From assembly GCA_026224825.1 (NCBI GenBank), contig JAMFRO010000022.1:248001-312000 (forward strand): DNA of 64,000 bases. The letters are read 5' to 3'. The position numbers were made by a program, and so were the translations under genes. This stretch comes from a bacterium (GTDB lineage: Bacteria > Pseudomonadota > Alphaproteobacteria > Acetobacterales > Acetobacteraceae). A model generated the notes under the pieces. It was not told the DNA's origin and did not search any database. It worked only from the letters and a program-made list of their open reading frames with translations. Numbering within the stretch: the first letter of the stretch is position 1; every line of letters begins with the position of its first letter. Positions 36,946 through 46,200 of the stretch are shown piece after piece.

Positions 36946-39227
36946 ACAAGATCGTCGATTCCCAGCGCGCCGCGGCATCCCCCTTCTCACGCCGGCGCTT
37001 TCTCATCGTCTCGGCCGGCACCTCCGCGCTGTTCGGCTTCATGCGCCCCGGCTTTGCCGCGACAGACGTGCCCACGCCAAAAATGTTCGAGCCGACGATA
37101 TGGTACAGCATCGATGCAAACGGCGCCGTCACCGTCAGCATCACCAAGGCTGAAATGGGCCAGCATGTCGGAACGGCATTGGCGCGCATCGTCGCCGATG
37201 AGCTGGAAGCCGATTGGTCGAAGGTGCAGCTCGACTATGTCGATACCGACCCAAAATGGGGGCCGATGGTGACCGGCGGCAGCTGGTCCGTCTGGTCGAG
37301 CTTTCTGCCGCTCAGCCAGGCCGGTGCCGCCGGCCGCATGGCGCTGATAGAGGCAGGTGCCAGGCTGATGAATGTGAACAAGGCGGCGTGCAGCGCGCAA
37401 GGCGGCGCGGTCGTCTGTGGGCTTCGGGTCATTTCCTATGGCCAGATTATCACGCAAAGCAATCTCAACCGCGTCTATACCGCCGATGAGCTGAAGCAGA
37501 TGCCGGTAAAACAGCCGGCCGACCGGCATCTGATCGGGTATGAAGCGGCAGCCATCGACATTCCCAGCAAGACGAACGGTACCGCCCGTTACGGTATTGA
37601 TGCGCAGATCGATGGAATGGTCTACGCACGGCCCAAAATCCCGCCGACGCGTAATGGTTCAAAAGTCATCTCAGTCGATGATTCCGCGGCCAAATCCATC
37701 AAGGGGTATCTCGGCAATAAGGTGCTCGATGATCCATCCAATACCGTTCCGGGCTGGGTCATGGTGTTCGCGGACTCATATCCAGCCGCCATCCGCGCTG
37801 CGGATGCCGTAAACGTGGTATGGTCAGCGGGCGATACCGCGAATGTCTCCGAGCAGGACATTCTCGACCACGGCACGGCGCTGATCGCGGATAAAACAGG
37901 CGGCGTTCTCGTGGTTGACGATGCAGGAATCGATGTCGCATTTTCCAATGCCAAATCAACCCTGGAGCAAACCTATACCACCAGCAGCGTGCTGCATTTT
38001 CAGATGGAACCATTGAACGCCCTCGCGCTCGAAAAAGATGGCGTATTTGAAATTCACTGCGGCAACCAGTGGCAATCTCTTATTCTTCCGGTCCTCGCGA
38101 CAGCGCTTGGGGTGGGTGAGGATAAGATCGTCATGCGTACCTATCTGCTGGGGGGCGGGTTTGGCCGGCGTTTGAACGGCGATTATATCGTGCCTGCGGC
38201 ACTTGCCACGCAGGCTGTTGGCAAACCTGTCAAAATGGTTTGCACACGCGCCGACGATGCCAGGTTCGATTCATTCCGCTCCCCCTCGGTGCAGACCCTG
38301 CGCATGGCCTTCGGCGAGGACGGCAAGGCCACCGCGATGACGCATGATGCCACCGCCGGCTGGCCGACACAGGTGATGGCGCCGGCCTTCATGGCAAAAG
38401 GCGTCAATGATGCGCTCTACGATCCGTTTGCGATCAGTGGTGCCAATCATTGGTATAATGTGGGCGCGCAACGCGTCCGTGCCATCTCCAACGACCTTGC
38501 CAACCACGCCTTCCGGCCAGGCTGGCTGCGGTCAGTGGGGCCCGGCTGGACAAACTGGGCGGTCGAAAGTTTTATGGATGAAGCTGCGCATAAAGCGGGG
38601 GTTGATCCTGTCGTTTTCCGGCTGCGCATGCTGGATGGCACGGGCCGCAATGCCGGTTCAGCACCCTATGCGGTGGGTGGCGCGCTGCGGCAGGCGAATG
38701 TGCTCAAGCTCGCCGCTGAAAAAGCCGGCTGGGGCAATTCGATGCCCGAAAATACCGGGCTTGGTGTCGCCACCACGTTCGGCCAGGAGCGCGATATGCC
38801 GACCTGGGTCGCCTGCGTCGCGCGGGTGAGCGTGGACCGACAAACCGGGCTGGTGCGGCTGGAAAAATTGACGCTGGTCGTCGATGCCGGAACCATTGTT
38901 CACCCCGATGGCGCACTGGCCCAGGTGCAGGGCGGTGCATTATGGGGCGTCAGCATGGCGCTGTATGAAGGTACGGAATTTACCGCCGGCGAGGTCGCCG
39001 ATACCAATCTCGGCACCTATACACCATTGCGCATGGGCGACGTTCCTGAGATGGATATCGAATTTATCGAAAGCACCGAAGCGCCAACAGGTCTTGGTGA
39101 GCCGGCAACAACCGTTGTCGCACCTGCCATCGCAAATGCGATTTTTGCCGCCACGGGTACCCGCTTGCGGCATCTGCCGATGCGTCCGCAGGACGTGTTG
39201 CAAGCCTCCGCAAAGTTAAATGCCTGA
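36942..39227 (+). CDS. Aldehyde/isoquinoline oxidoreductase molybdenum subunit, Tat-exported
   Basis: 761-residue large subunit of the IorB type. A Tat signal (SRRRFLIVSAGTSALFGF, about 16-33) would bring the folded complex to the periplasm. The molybdenum domain has LLGGGFGRRLNGDY, VLHFQMEPLNALA, and GLGEPATTVVAPA with the catalytic Glu. The ORF is open to 36759, but ATG 36942 overlaps the stop of the small subunit and starts exactly before the signal. With the cytochrome c subunit it forms a periplasm-facing dehydrogenase. Substrate could be an aldehyde or an N-heterocycle. Confidence 0.9.
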   Translation: MNKIVDSQRAAASPFSRRRFLIVSAGTSALFGFMRPGFAATDVPTPKMFEPTIWYSIDANGAVTVSITKAEMGQHVGTALARIVADELEADWSKVQLDYVDTDPKWGPMVTGGSWSVWSSFLPLSQAGAAGRMALIEAGARLMNVNKAACSAQGGAVVCGLRVISYGQIITQSNLNRVYTADELKQMPVKQPADRHLIGYEAAAIDIPSKTNGTARYGIDAQIDGMVYARPKIPPTRNGSKVISVDDSAAKSIKGYLGNKVLDDPSNTVPGWVMVFADSYPAAIRAADAVNVVWSAGDTANVSEQDILDHGTALIADKTGGVLVVDDAGIDVAFSNAKSTLEQTYTTSSVLHFQMEPLNALALEKDGVFEIHCGNQWQSLILPVLATALGVGEDKIVMRTYLLGGGFGRRLNGDYIVPAALATQAVGKPVKMVCTRADDARFDSFRSPSVQTLRMAFGEDGKATAMTHDATAGWPTQVMAPAFMAKGVNDALYDPFAISGANHWYNVGAQRVRAISNDLANHAFRPGWLRSVGPGWTNWAVESFMDEAAHKAGVDPVVFRLRMLDGTGRNAGSAPYAVGGALRQANVLKLAAEKAGWGNSMPENTGLGVATTFGQERDMPTWVACVARVSVDRQTGLVRLEKLTLVVDAGTIVHPDGALAQVQGGALWGVSMALYEGTEFTAGEVADTNLGTYTPLRMGDVPEMDIEFIESTEAPTGLGEPATTVVAPAIANAIFAATGTRLRHLPMRPQDVLQASAKLNA

Positions 39228-39231
39228 CGTT

Positions 39232-39802
39232 TCAACTCGTGGCGCCTGCCACCGGCAAATCCGGCCTACTCCGGGGTGAGCTTGGGGCAAGACCTTCCAG
39301 TACGTCAGAGTCTGCCACTTTGCACCCAATGCGATCTATTCTCCGTCCAAGATTGACCCCCGAAAACGGAGGTGGCTTGACGACACTAGCCTTAGGTGGG
39401 CCGTGCAGCCACGCGCTCGCCATCCTCCTTGATAAATCCGCTATCAATGGCTGGTCGAGCAGGCTCAGCACAAGCTCTGATGGGCGGCACAAACGGACAC
39501 CCTTCGGTGTGACAACGATCGGCCGGTTAATAAGAAGCGGATATGCCATCATGAAATCGATCAGCTCGCCATCCACCCATTTTGCATCACCTAGTTCAAG
39601 CGCGGCGTAAGGTGTTCCCTTTTCACGCAGCAGATCGCGTTGGGGGGATGCCCATATCGGTAATCAGCTCAACAAGCCGCGCGCGACTGGGCGGCGTCTT
39701 GAGATATTCGATGATCGTAGGCTCAATGCCCGTAGCGCGGATCATTGCCAGCGTGTTCCGCGAGGTGCTGCAATCGGGGTTATGTTAGATCTCGACGCTC
39801 AT
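39232..39802 (-). pseudogene. arsC: Arsenate reductase (ArsC) pseudogene
   Basis: The glutaredoxin-type ArsC sequence is visible in pieces on the reverse strand. It opens MSVEI then a TAA at the sixth codon where Tyr is expected, and continues HNPDCSTSRNTLAMIR with the catalytic Cys. A run of six C (39642-39647 on the plus strand as G) shifts the frame by one. The rest is in the other frame: RDLLREKGTPYAALELGDAKW, then LINRPIVVTPKGVRLCRPSE. The tail after SELVLSLL also diverges from the family. Two independent lesions make a sequencing error unlikely. No other ars gene is nearby. Confidence 0.88.
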
Positions 39803-40018
39803 AGCGTGACCTCTGTTTTGACTGTGGTGGTGGAGTTGGCCGGTGCCGCAAGCAGCCAACCTCCCAGCATATCCGTTTCTTCTTGGTGAAATCGCCGCGA
39901 CAGCGGCGATATAGTTTTCAATCTGTCTTCCTTATTGTATTGGTTGAGCCAGCCGACATTTCAACTGAAATGTTCAGCCGACACTCGAATAGCTCGTTCA
40001 ATAAAGGAATGCCGAATC

Positions 40019-40462
40019 ATGGCGAAAGCCACCGCACCAAAGAAACCAGTAGCCAAAGCGGCCAAGCCAGGCCGTAAACCTGCCGCCGCGAAAACGACTA
40101 AGGCGGTTAAAGCCGTAGCTCCAGTAAAGAAACCAGCCGCAGTCAAAGCGCCAGTGGTCAGCAAGGATGAGCTGCGCATTCAATTAGAAAAAGCTCAAAA
40201 TACAATCGCCACACTGCGCACCAAGAGCCGTGAAGCGGTAAAAGCCGCCAAGATGTCAGCGACTCAAATTGCCGTGCTGGAGGCGAAGGTGGCGCAGTTG
40301 GAGAAGAAGCTTGGTGGTCAGGTGAAGCCTGCCAAACAAGCTGCCGCGGCTAAACCCGTGAAACGGCGCGGCCGCAAAGCGGCTTTGAAGGCCGATGCTG
40401 ACGCGCCGGTTGAAGCTGATGATCTGGCACCGGAGCCTGCCGAGACATCCGACGACGAGTAA
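40019..40462 (+). CDS. Histone H1-like Lys/Ala-rich DNA-binding protein
   Basis: 147 residues from ATG 40019. The first 50 residues are KP/AK-rich (KPVAKAAKPGRKPAAAKTTK), a middle coiled-coil runs about 55-103 (DELRIQLEKAQNTIATLRTKSREAV), and a basic patch (KPVKRRGRKAALK) precedes an acidic tail. The layout recalls bacterial H1-like or AlgP/PhaF-type proteins that bind DNA non-specifically. Codon use shows fewer GC-rich choices than neighbours. It stands alone upstream of two acetyltransferase genes. Confidence 0.65.
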   Translation: MAKATAPKKPVAKAAKPGRKPAAAKTTKAVKAVAPVKKPAAVKAPVVSKDELRIQLEKAQNTIATLRTKSREAVKAAKMSATQIAVLEAKVAQLEKKLGGQVKPAKQAAAAKPVKRRGRKAALKADADAPVEADDLAPEPAETSDDE

Positions 40463-40543
40463 ATCGTCGCCGGTTGATATGGGCCAGTGTCGCTGAATAG
40501 AATTTGGCGATGCCTGCCATAGCAGGATAATGAAACAGTCATC

Positions 40544-41029
40544 ATGACGACCTTGACCATACGCCCAGCATGCCAAGCTGACCTGGACCTACTCTGGGAA
40601 TTCCTGGCCATCGCCGCCTATGAACCAAACGCCGCCGCAGCGCGCGCCGTCCCTGTCGTTGCCACTCATCTGACCGGATGGCAGCGGCCTGGCGACTTCG
40701 GCGTGATCGCGCAACGCGATGGCATGGCCGTTGGGGCTGCCTGGGCACGGCAATTCACGCCTTCAGAACAGCCGGTGTTCTATGTCGATGCTAATACCCC
40801 CGAGGTGTCCTTCGGCGTATATGAGAGCAAGCGTGGCCAAGGGGTAGGCCAGGCGCTCATAGAAGCGCTGATACTTGATGCAAGACGCCGCGGCGTCGGG
40901 CTATGCCTGAATGTGCGCGACACCAATCCAGCTCTCCGGCTGTATGAGCGCGTGGGCTTTCGGCTGGTACGGGGATCTGAGGTCAGAAATCGTGTAGGTG
41001 GATTGTCGATCGGGATGGCGCTGGTTTGA
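40544..41029 (+). CDS. GNAT-family N-acetyltransferase
   Basis: 161-residue acetyltransferase. The acetyl-CoA-binding motif A is SKRGQGVGQALIEALILDARRRG (about 104-126, Q/RxxGxG/A pattern) and motif B is LNVRDTNPALRLYERVGFRLV. The substrate is not evident. Its TGA overlaps the TTG start of the next GNAT gene, so the two are coupled and may act on related compounds. Confidence 0.88.
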   Translation: MTTLTIRPACQADLDLLWEFLAIAAYEPNAAAARAVPVVATHLTGWQRPGDFGVIAQRDGMAVGAAWARQFTPSEQPVFYVDANTPEVSFGVYESKRGQGVGQALIEALILDARRRGVGLCLNVRDTNPALRLYERVGFRLVRGSEVRNRVGGLSIGMALV

Positions 41030-41511
41030 AAATCAGGCGAGCAACATCGAATGACGCACCATCCCTGTGTGGGATTTTGAACGAGATCATCCAGATCGGT
41101 GGCACGACGGCGCTGGAAACGCCTCTCAGCGAAGCCGAACTCGATGAGCATTATATAAGCGGCCCCGAATTTATCATTTGCTTTATCGCCGAGGTGCACG
41201 AAGGCGAAGTGCATGGATTTCAGACATTGGTCAGGAACAATAATCTGCCTCCTGGCTGGGCCGATATCGGCACTTTTACTCGGCGGCAACCGTTGATCCC
41301 CGGTGTTGGCACCGCATTGTTCGAGCCCATGAAAATTGCTGCCCGCGGTCATGGCCTGTCAGCCATCAATGCGACAATCAGAGCCGATAATATCGGTGGT
41401 CTCAGATATTACGAGAAGCTGGGGTTCAAAACGTACGACGTCATAAAAGATGTGCCGCTCAAGGATGGCACACCGGTGGACCGGGTCTGCAAGGTCTACC
41501 ATATCACGTAA
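41026..41511 (+). CDS. GNAT-family N-acetyltransferase (PAT-like)
   Basis: 161-residue acetyltransferase of the phosphinothricin/aminoacyl type. It has RRATSNDAPSLCGILNEII at the start and a C-terminal acceptor motif NIGGLRYYEKLGFKTYDV. The CoA loop is degenerate (PLIPGVGTALFEPMKIAA), where the first R/Q-x-x-G is absent. The start is TTG at 41026, overlapping the stop of the preceding gene. Substrate unknown. Confidence 0.83.
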   Translation: MKIRRATSNDAPSLCGILNEIIQIGGTTALETPLSEAELDEHYISGPEFIICFIAEVHEGEVHGFQTLVRNNNLPPGWADIGTFTRRQPLIPGVGTALFEPMKIAARGHGLSAINATIRADNIGGLRYYEKLGFKTYDVIKDVPLKDGTPVDRVCKVYHIT

Positions 41512-41538
41512 TCGGCGTCATCGCTTTTTTGAGCTCGC

Positions 41539-42207
41539 TCAACCGACCAATTGTTCTAATACTCTCGGCAAAGACGCGACGTCATCGACGACACAAGATG
41601 CAGCGGCGGGATCGTGCCCGGTTTTATCTCTGTCGACCCAAATCCTGGTGATGCCAAAGCGTCTCGCCGGGTCAATATCATGAAACCAGCTATTCGCGGC
41701 GTGAACCCAATTTCGGCGCGATACCCCGGTCCGGGTTTCGAACCGCATAAAGTGGCCAAACTCCGGCTTGTAGCTGCCGACTTCTTCCGCGGTGATGACG
41801 AGATCTGGCCGCAGCGCCAGGTTGGCCGCCAGCGCTGCGGCGAACAGATCATTGTCGCAGTTGGTAAGCACGCCGATCTTCCAACCAGCCAGTCGCAAAG
41901 CGTCCAGACCTGCCGGTACGTCCGGATAAAGCGGGAGCTCACCCCATTTCCGTGCCAGAAGGTCGGTATCTTCCAGGGCCAAAGCGACACCGGTTTCGTG
42001 GGCAGCTCGGGCGAGCCCGGCCGTCAATACGTGCCTATAAGAATAATGCAGCCCATTTGCCTCCAGAATGCGCTCAGCGTCGTGGTAGGCCAACAGGAGA
42101 GATTCTACTTGGTTGCCAGCGATAGGAGAGAGAATATTTCGGAAGCCGCCGAGCCAATCAATCAGCGTACCGAAGCAGTCGAATGTAACCCAGCGATCCT
42201 CAGCCAT
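41539..42207 (-). CDS. HAD-family hydrolase (haloacid dehalogenase type II-like)
   Basis: 222-residue HAD enzyme. Motif I is FDCFGTLIDW (nucleophile Asp near residue 10), motif II is VLTNCDND, motif III Lys is in GSYKPEFGHF, and motif IV is not the usual DD but lies in WFHDIDPAR. The cap domain follows motif I directly (class I). The F-G-T-L-x-D-W block is typical of 2-haloacid dehalogenases. A phosphatase role is equally possible. It diverges from the methyltransferase gene. Confidence 0.85.
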   Translation of the reverse strand: MAEDRWVTFDCFGTLIDWLGGFRNILSPIAGNQVESLLLAYHDAERILEANGLHYSYRHVLTAGLARAAHETGVALALEDTDLLARKWGELPLYPDVPAGLDALRLAGWKIGVLTNCDNDLFAAALAANLALRPDLVITAEEVGSYKPEFGHFMRFETRTGVSRRNWVHAANSWFHDIDPARRFGITRIWVDRDKTGHDPAAASCVVDDVASLPRVLEQLVG

Positions 42208-42301
42208 GTTAACTCCGATAAACGTATGTGAACGACTACGCCGTTCCCATCGACAATATACCGATTTTGAACCATTTAAAGTCTGGATTGAAGGTCAGGA
42301 T

Positions 42302-43081
42302 ATGCAGAGAGGCGATATCAAGGATGTCACGTCAGCGAACAAAGCCGCATGGGATGCATCTGCACCTCTGCACGGTGTTGGACCAGCCTGGGACAAGTTG
42401 CTGGCTTCGGCCTCTCAGCCAGGTTTCTCAACTCTTGATACATGTCTAACCGAAACGCTCCAAGGCATTGGCATTGCCGGTCGACGAGCCGCGCAGGTCG
42501 GCTGCAATAACGCCCGAGAACTTCTGTCCTTGGCAGCTTTTGGCGCGGAACCTGCTTTGGGGATTGATCAGTCGGCCGGGTTTCTCGCCCAAGGCGAGCA
42601 GTTGGCTCGTGCGGCAAGACAGCATCCAAGGCTGCTTGAAGCAGATATCTATGATTTGCCAGACGGGCTGGGACAGTACAATCTGGTCCTGATTACCATA
42701 GGCGTGCTTAACTGGATGCCTGACCTCCCGCGATTCTTTCAGATTGTCGCACAGCTAATGGCACCTGAAGCCGCACTTGTGATCTACGAAACGTACCCAT
42801 ACTTAGAGGTTTTTGATCCAGATTCGGAACGTCTCCATGAACCTGCATTCAGTTACTTCGATCGGCGACCACAGGAGGTTGTTGGGGCCATCACCTACGA
42901 CGGACCTGATGGAGGTGGTGAAAATGCGAGCTTCTGGTTTATTCATCCACCTGGGTTGAGGCTAGAAAAATTGGTGGAACCCCCACATTCCAACCGCGAA
43001 GTTGATTACGATATCTACGAAGGGCGGCCGGCTCAACTTCCTATGAGTTTCACCTTGATAGCGCGCGTATCATGCGCCTGA
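42302..43081 (+). CDS. SAM-dependent methyltransferase
   Basis: 259-residue class I methyltransferase. The SAM motif is AAQVGCNNARELLSLAAFG (about 64-82) followed by the acidic position in ALGIDQSAGF and LLEADIYDLP. The first Gly-rich loop is a variant (QVGCNNARE for D/E-x-G-x-G-x-G). ATG 42302 has AGGA just upstream. The last 10 bases overlap the cyclase gene, suggesting an operon with it. Substrate unknown. Confidence 0.83.
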   Translation: MQRGDIKDVTSANKAAWDASAPLHGVGPAWDKLLASASQPGFSTLDTCLTETLQGIGIAGRRAAQVGCNNARELLSLAAFGAEPALGIDQSAGFLAQGEQLARAARQHPRLLEADIYDLPDGLGQYNLVLITIGVLNWMPDLPRFFQIVAQLMAPEAALVIYETYPYLEVFDPDSERLHEPAFSYFDRRPQEVVGAITYDGPDGGGENASFWFIHPPGLRLEKLVEPPHSNREVDYDIYEGRPAQLPMSFTLIARVSCA

Positions 43082-43728
43082 TCGACTTGTCGCACCGGAT
43101 TGAAGCCGGCATGGTTACCTATAAGGGCCTGCCGGCACCGCTGGTTTGCGATTACCTCTCGCGGCAGGACTCGCGTGCCATGTATGATGGCGGCGCGGAA
43201 TTCGCCATCCAGAAAATCGAGATGGTCGGCAATACCGGCACCTATCTCGACAGCCCATTTCATCGCTATGCCGATGGAACAGATCTGGCCGATCTACCGC
43301 TGGAAAAACTGGCGCATCTCGATGCTGTGGTGGTCCATGCCCGGAATGGGGAGATGGCCGTCGGTGCAGACGTGTTCGATGGTGTCGATGTCTCAGGCCG
43401 GGCGGTTCTGGTACGGACCGGTTGGGACCGGCACTGGCGCACCGACGCCTATTTCGAGAACCATCCATATCTGACCGCCGCTGCAGCCGAACTTCTGGTA
43501 AACGCGGGCGCGGCTCTCGTCGGAATCGACAGCCACAATATTGACGACACGCGGGGGCGGGAGCGGCCGGTCCATACGATCCTGCTGGGCCGCGGCATTC
43601 CGATCTGCGAGCATATGACCGGCCTCGATCGTCTTCCGACACAGGGGGCTCGTTTCTATGCCGTACCGCCTAAGATGGTAGCCGTTGGAACCTTTCCGGT
43701 GCGAGCTTTTGCCGTCATTGCGGACTGA
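43072..43728 (+). CDS. Cyclase-family protein (kynurenine-formamidase-like), altered metal motif
   Basis: 218-residue protein of the cyclase/KFA fold (COG1878). The expected metal motif HxGTHxDxPxH reads NTGTYLDSPFH (residues 54-64). The first two His are replaced by Asn and Tyr, while Asp60 and His64 remain. GIDSHNIDDTRGRERPVH and FYAVPPKM are family blocks. With two ligands lost, it may bind metal differently or hydrolyse another substrate. It overlaps the methyltransferase gene by 10 bases. Confidence 0.8.
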   Translation: MRLIDLSHRIEAGMVTYKGLPAPLVCDYLSRQDSRAMYDGGAEFAIQKIEMVGNTGTYLDSPFHRYADGTDLADLPLEKLAHLDAVVVHARNGEMAVGADVFDGVDVSGRAVLVRTGWDRHWRTDAYFENHPYLTAAAAELLVNAGAALVGIDSHNIDDTRGRERPVHTILLGRGIPICEHMTGLDRLPTQGARFYAVPPKMVAVGTFPVRAFAVIAD

Positions 43729-43826
43729 AGAGGCATCATGGTGAAGATAATAACCGACATGAGGGCTACTTTGGGATTGCTGCTTTATTCGCCATAATAC
43801 GAAAGATGAAGCTTGGGAGATGATCA

Positions 43827-44231
43827 ATGACGGCGAGCGGCGGCTGCGAATGTGGAGCATTCAGATATGAGATCGACGGCGCCCCCAAGGCCGTCATCGT
43901 TTGTCATTGCACCCATTGTCAGCGCCAATCCGGCAGTGCCTTTGGTATGTCAATGGTTCTTGCTGCCAATCAATTCCAGCTTCTGCATGGCGTCCTGAAA
44001 TCATTTTCGCGGCAAGCGGATTCTGGCAGCACCATTAATTGCTATTTCTGTCCTGAATGCGGGAACCGCATTTATAATCAGAAAACCGGCGGCGAAAGTG
44101 TCGTCATTTTGAAGCCTGGCACATTGGATAATCCAAAAGCCATCACACCTTCCCGGCAGCTATGGACGAGCGAGAAGCAGAATTGGATTGAACTTTCCGA
44201 CTTGGTCGCGTTTGAGTATCAGCCGGGATAA
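43827..44231 (+). CDS. GFA/CENP-V family zinc protein
   Basis: 134-residue protein of the glutathione-dependent formaldehyde-activating (GFA) fold. Zinc cysteines occur as CECG (near residue 7), CHCTHC (near 26) and CPECG (near 75), the standard seven-Cys pattern. Members bind small thiol adducts; most have no proven reaction, so formaldehyde activation is only the founding example. It lies 98 bases after the cyclase and 23 bases before the PEP-mutase-like gene on the same strand. Confidence 0.9.
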   Translation: MTASGGCECGAFRYEIDGAPKAVIVCHCTHCQRQSGSAFGMSMVLAANQFQLLHGVLKSFSRQADSGSTINCYFCPECGNRIYNQKTGGESVVILKPGTLDNPKAITPSRQLWTSEKQNWIELSDLVAFEYQPG

Positions 44232-44254
44232 CTTTTGAAAATGGGAACTCCAAA

Positions 44255-45079
44255 ATGGCCAATATAGGTACGACATTCAGACGTCTGCATGACGAACCCG
44301 GTCCATTTATCATCCCCAACCCGTGGGATATCGGGACGGCCCGAATTCTGGCCACCATGGGATTTCGTGCGCTCGCCACGACCAGTGCCGGCATGGCATT
44401 TTCCAAGGGCGTTGCCGATGGTCGCGTGTCCAGCGCCGATACACTGGCCCATTGCCAGGCCATTGTTGGTGCAACAGCGCTTCCTGTTTCGGCGGACCTG
44501 GAAAAAGGAATTGGCGATAGCCCTGAGAGTGCCGCCGAGACGATCCGGCGTGCCGCGGGTATCGGGCTCGCCGGTTGCTCGCTGGAAGACCACACGGGAT
44601 CACGAGAGAATCCGATCTATGATTTCCCTTTGGCGGTCGAGCGGATTGCGGCGGCCGCCCAAGCTCGCGACAGCCTGGCCCATGACTTCGTCCTGACGGC
44701 ACGCTGCGAGAATTTTCTGTGGGGCCGTCCCGATCTCGACGACACCATCAGGAGGCTGCAGGCGTTCGAGGCGGCCGGTGCAGATGTGCTTTATGCGCCG
44801 GGGCTGCGTGATATTGAAGCCATCCGGACCGTTTGCCAGACCCTGACAAAACCTGTGAATGTTCTCATGGGCATGAAAGGCGTCACGTTTGGCGTCGCAC
44901 AACTTGCGGACGCCGGTGTCAAACGAATCAGTGTCGGCTCATCCCTGGCGCGTCTCGCCTATGGCGCATTTGTCGACGCGGCAAAGGAAATGATGGTCGA
45001 CGGCACATTTAATTACTCGGATAGGACGATGGGCTTTGCGGAACTGGAAGAGTTTTTCTCAGACACGCCTGTGAAGTAA
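44255..45079 (+). CDS. Isocitrate lyase/PEP mutase family protein
   Basis: 274-residue TIM-barrel protein of the ICL/PEPM superfamily. Blocks: NPWDIGTARILATMGFRALATTSAG (N-terminal), VSADLEKGIGDSPE (Mg site), GCSLEDHTG, and LTARCENFL. The catalytic KKCGH of isocitrate lyase is absent, so it is more like oxaloacetate decarboxylase, phosphonopyruvate hydrolase or 2-methylisocitrate-lyase-like members. Substrate undetermined. Likely cotranscribed with the GFA gene. Confidence 0.88.
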   Translation: MANIGTTFRRLHDEPGPFIIPNPWDIGTARILATMGFRALATTSAGMAFSKGVADGRVSSADTLAHCQAIVGATALPVSADLEKGIGDSPESAAETIRRAAGIGLAGCSLEDHTGSRENPIYDFPLAVERIAAAAQARDSLAHDFVLTARCENFLWGRPDLDDTIRRLQAFEAAGADVLYAPGLRDIEAIRTVCQTLTKPVNVLMGMKGVTFGVAQLADAGVKRISVGSSLARLAYGAFVDAAKEMMVDGTFNYSDRTMGFAELEEFFSDTPVK

Positions 45080-45122
45080 ACTCAGGATCTCGAATGGGTC
45101 AAAATGCGTGTGCAGTTTCGAT

Positions 45123-45584
45123 TTATCCAGCAGATGTTCGTTTTATTAAGCAAGTTGAAGTAGCGTGAGCTAATAGAACGCCTGCCAGCGTCTTGATGGT
45201 CCCTTCCGCGACACCGATGCTCTTGGAGATATGAATTACTTTTCCTTCTGCCAAGAGCTCAGTACCGAGAGGTATAGGCTTGAGCATTTTGACGTTCAGA
45301 TCGACCGTGCCGTATCCTTCGCCGGCCGCCAGCATTGTGTGCACAGCACATCCAGTGACAGAATCCAAAACTGTTGCGGCAAATCCGCCATGGACACCGC
45401 CCATTGGATTCAGATGTCGTTCATCAGCCGTGGCTCGAAACTTAATAGAACCACTTGATGCTTCACCAAATACCATGGGTACCGTGTCGGTAATCGATGG
45501 CCGCGGAAGGTCTCCGCGAATCATCGCTTGCATTATCTCGAGACCCGTCAATTCAGCAAGATTTATCTTTAATTCTTTAGTCAT
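45123..45584 (-). CDS. PaaI-type hotdog thioesterase
   Basis: 153-residue hotdog-fold protein. The family block NPMGGVHGGFAATVLDSVTGCAV (about 64-86) holds the HGG motif and the Asp of the active site. Such enzymes hydrolyse acyl-CoA or aryl-CoA thioesters. The ATG at 45584 is chosen because GGGGAGG lies directly upstream; the longer frame to 45629 has no such site. It sits convergent to the PEPM-like gene. Confidence 0.88.
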   Translation of the reverse strand: MTKELKINLAELTGLEIMQAMIRGDLPRPSITDTVPMVFGEASSGSIKFRATADERHLNPMGGVHGGFAATVLDSVTGCAVHTMLAAGEGYGTVDLNVKMLKPIPLGTELLAEGKVIHISKSIGVAEGTIKTLAGVLLAHATSTCLIKRTSAG

Positions 45585-45658
45585 TTTTGCCTCCCCGATG
45601 ATATCTATAAACTTAATTTCCACAATCACTCATCTGGCCTCGACCAATCTGCGGGCTG

Positions 45659-46084
45659 TCAGACGCTTTCTGGCAATTGTCCCCATATAAATTCGATTGG
45701 CATCTCCGTGTCCGGATGCATGCTCTTGTGAACAGGGCATGTATGGGCTGCGTCTTCCAAACCACGTCGATCAGATTCAGAAACATAGCATGGCACATGG
45801 ATTTTGACACCCATCTTTCGAATTCGTCGTACCGGGAGGTTCGCCATTTCCTTTTCGACAATCGCGGTCGAACCGCTGATATCAATTTTCAACGACCGGG
45901 CCTTGAGGCCGACGACGGTGAGAATGCAGCTTCCCAAAGCGGCAACGACCAGGTCCGTTGGTGAAAAGCTTTCCGCATTTCCATGATTATCCGCAGGAGC
46001 ATCCGTGTTGAGAATGGTTCCCGAGGGACCTTGAACAATCTGGCAATGTAGATTACCCTGATACTCCAAACGAATGGCGACCAT
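45659..46084 (-). CDS. OsmC-family peroxidase-like protein
   Basis: 141-residue OsmC/Ohr-superfamily protein. The two redox Cys are in ALGSCILTVVG (near residue 54) and AAHTCPVHKSM (near 119), as in hydroperoxide-reducing members, with the Glu/Arg environment partly present. It would reduce organic or fatty hydroperoxides. ATG 46084 (MVAIRLEYQG) matches homologues; a GTG at 46105 is less likely. It stands 74 bases upstream of the thioesterase on the same strand. Confidence 0.88.
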   Translation of the reverse strand: MVAIRLEYQGNLHCQIVQGPSGTILNTDAPADNHGNAESFSPTDLVVAALGSCILTVVGLKARSLKIDISGSTAIVEKEMANLPVRRIRKMGVKIHVPCYVSESDRRGLEDAAHTCPVHKSMHPDTEMPIEFIWGQLPESV

Positions 46085-46200
46085 GATTTGTCCTGTTCGT
46101 GCCACAGCGGCGGTGGCAAAGCTTTCGAATGTAAACTAAATGCGGCGTGCCATACCGTCAGGGATGTCAGGGATTTTGAATGCCGATCAGATCGACGAGA

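Noticed and set aside
39330-39375. Possible insertion-sequence end (GGGGGTCAATCTTGG-like) inside the arsC tail
   Set aside because: It reminded me of IS21-family ends, but there is no partner end or transposase, so it cannot be supported.
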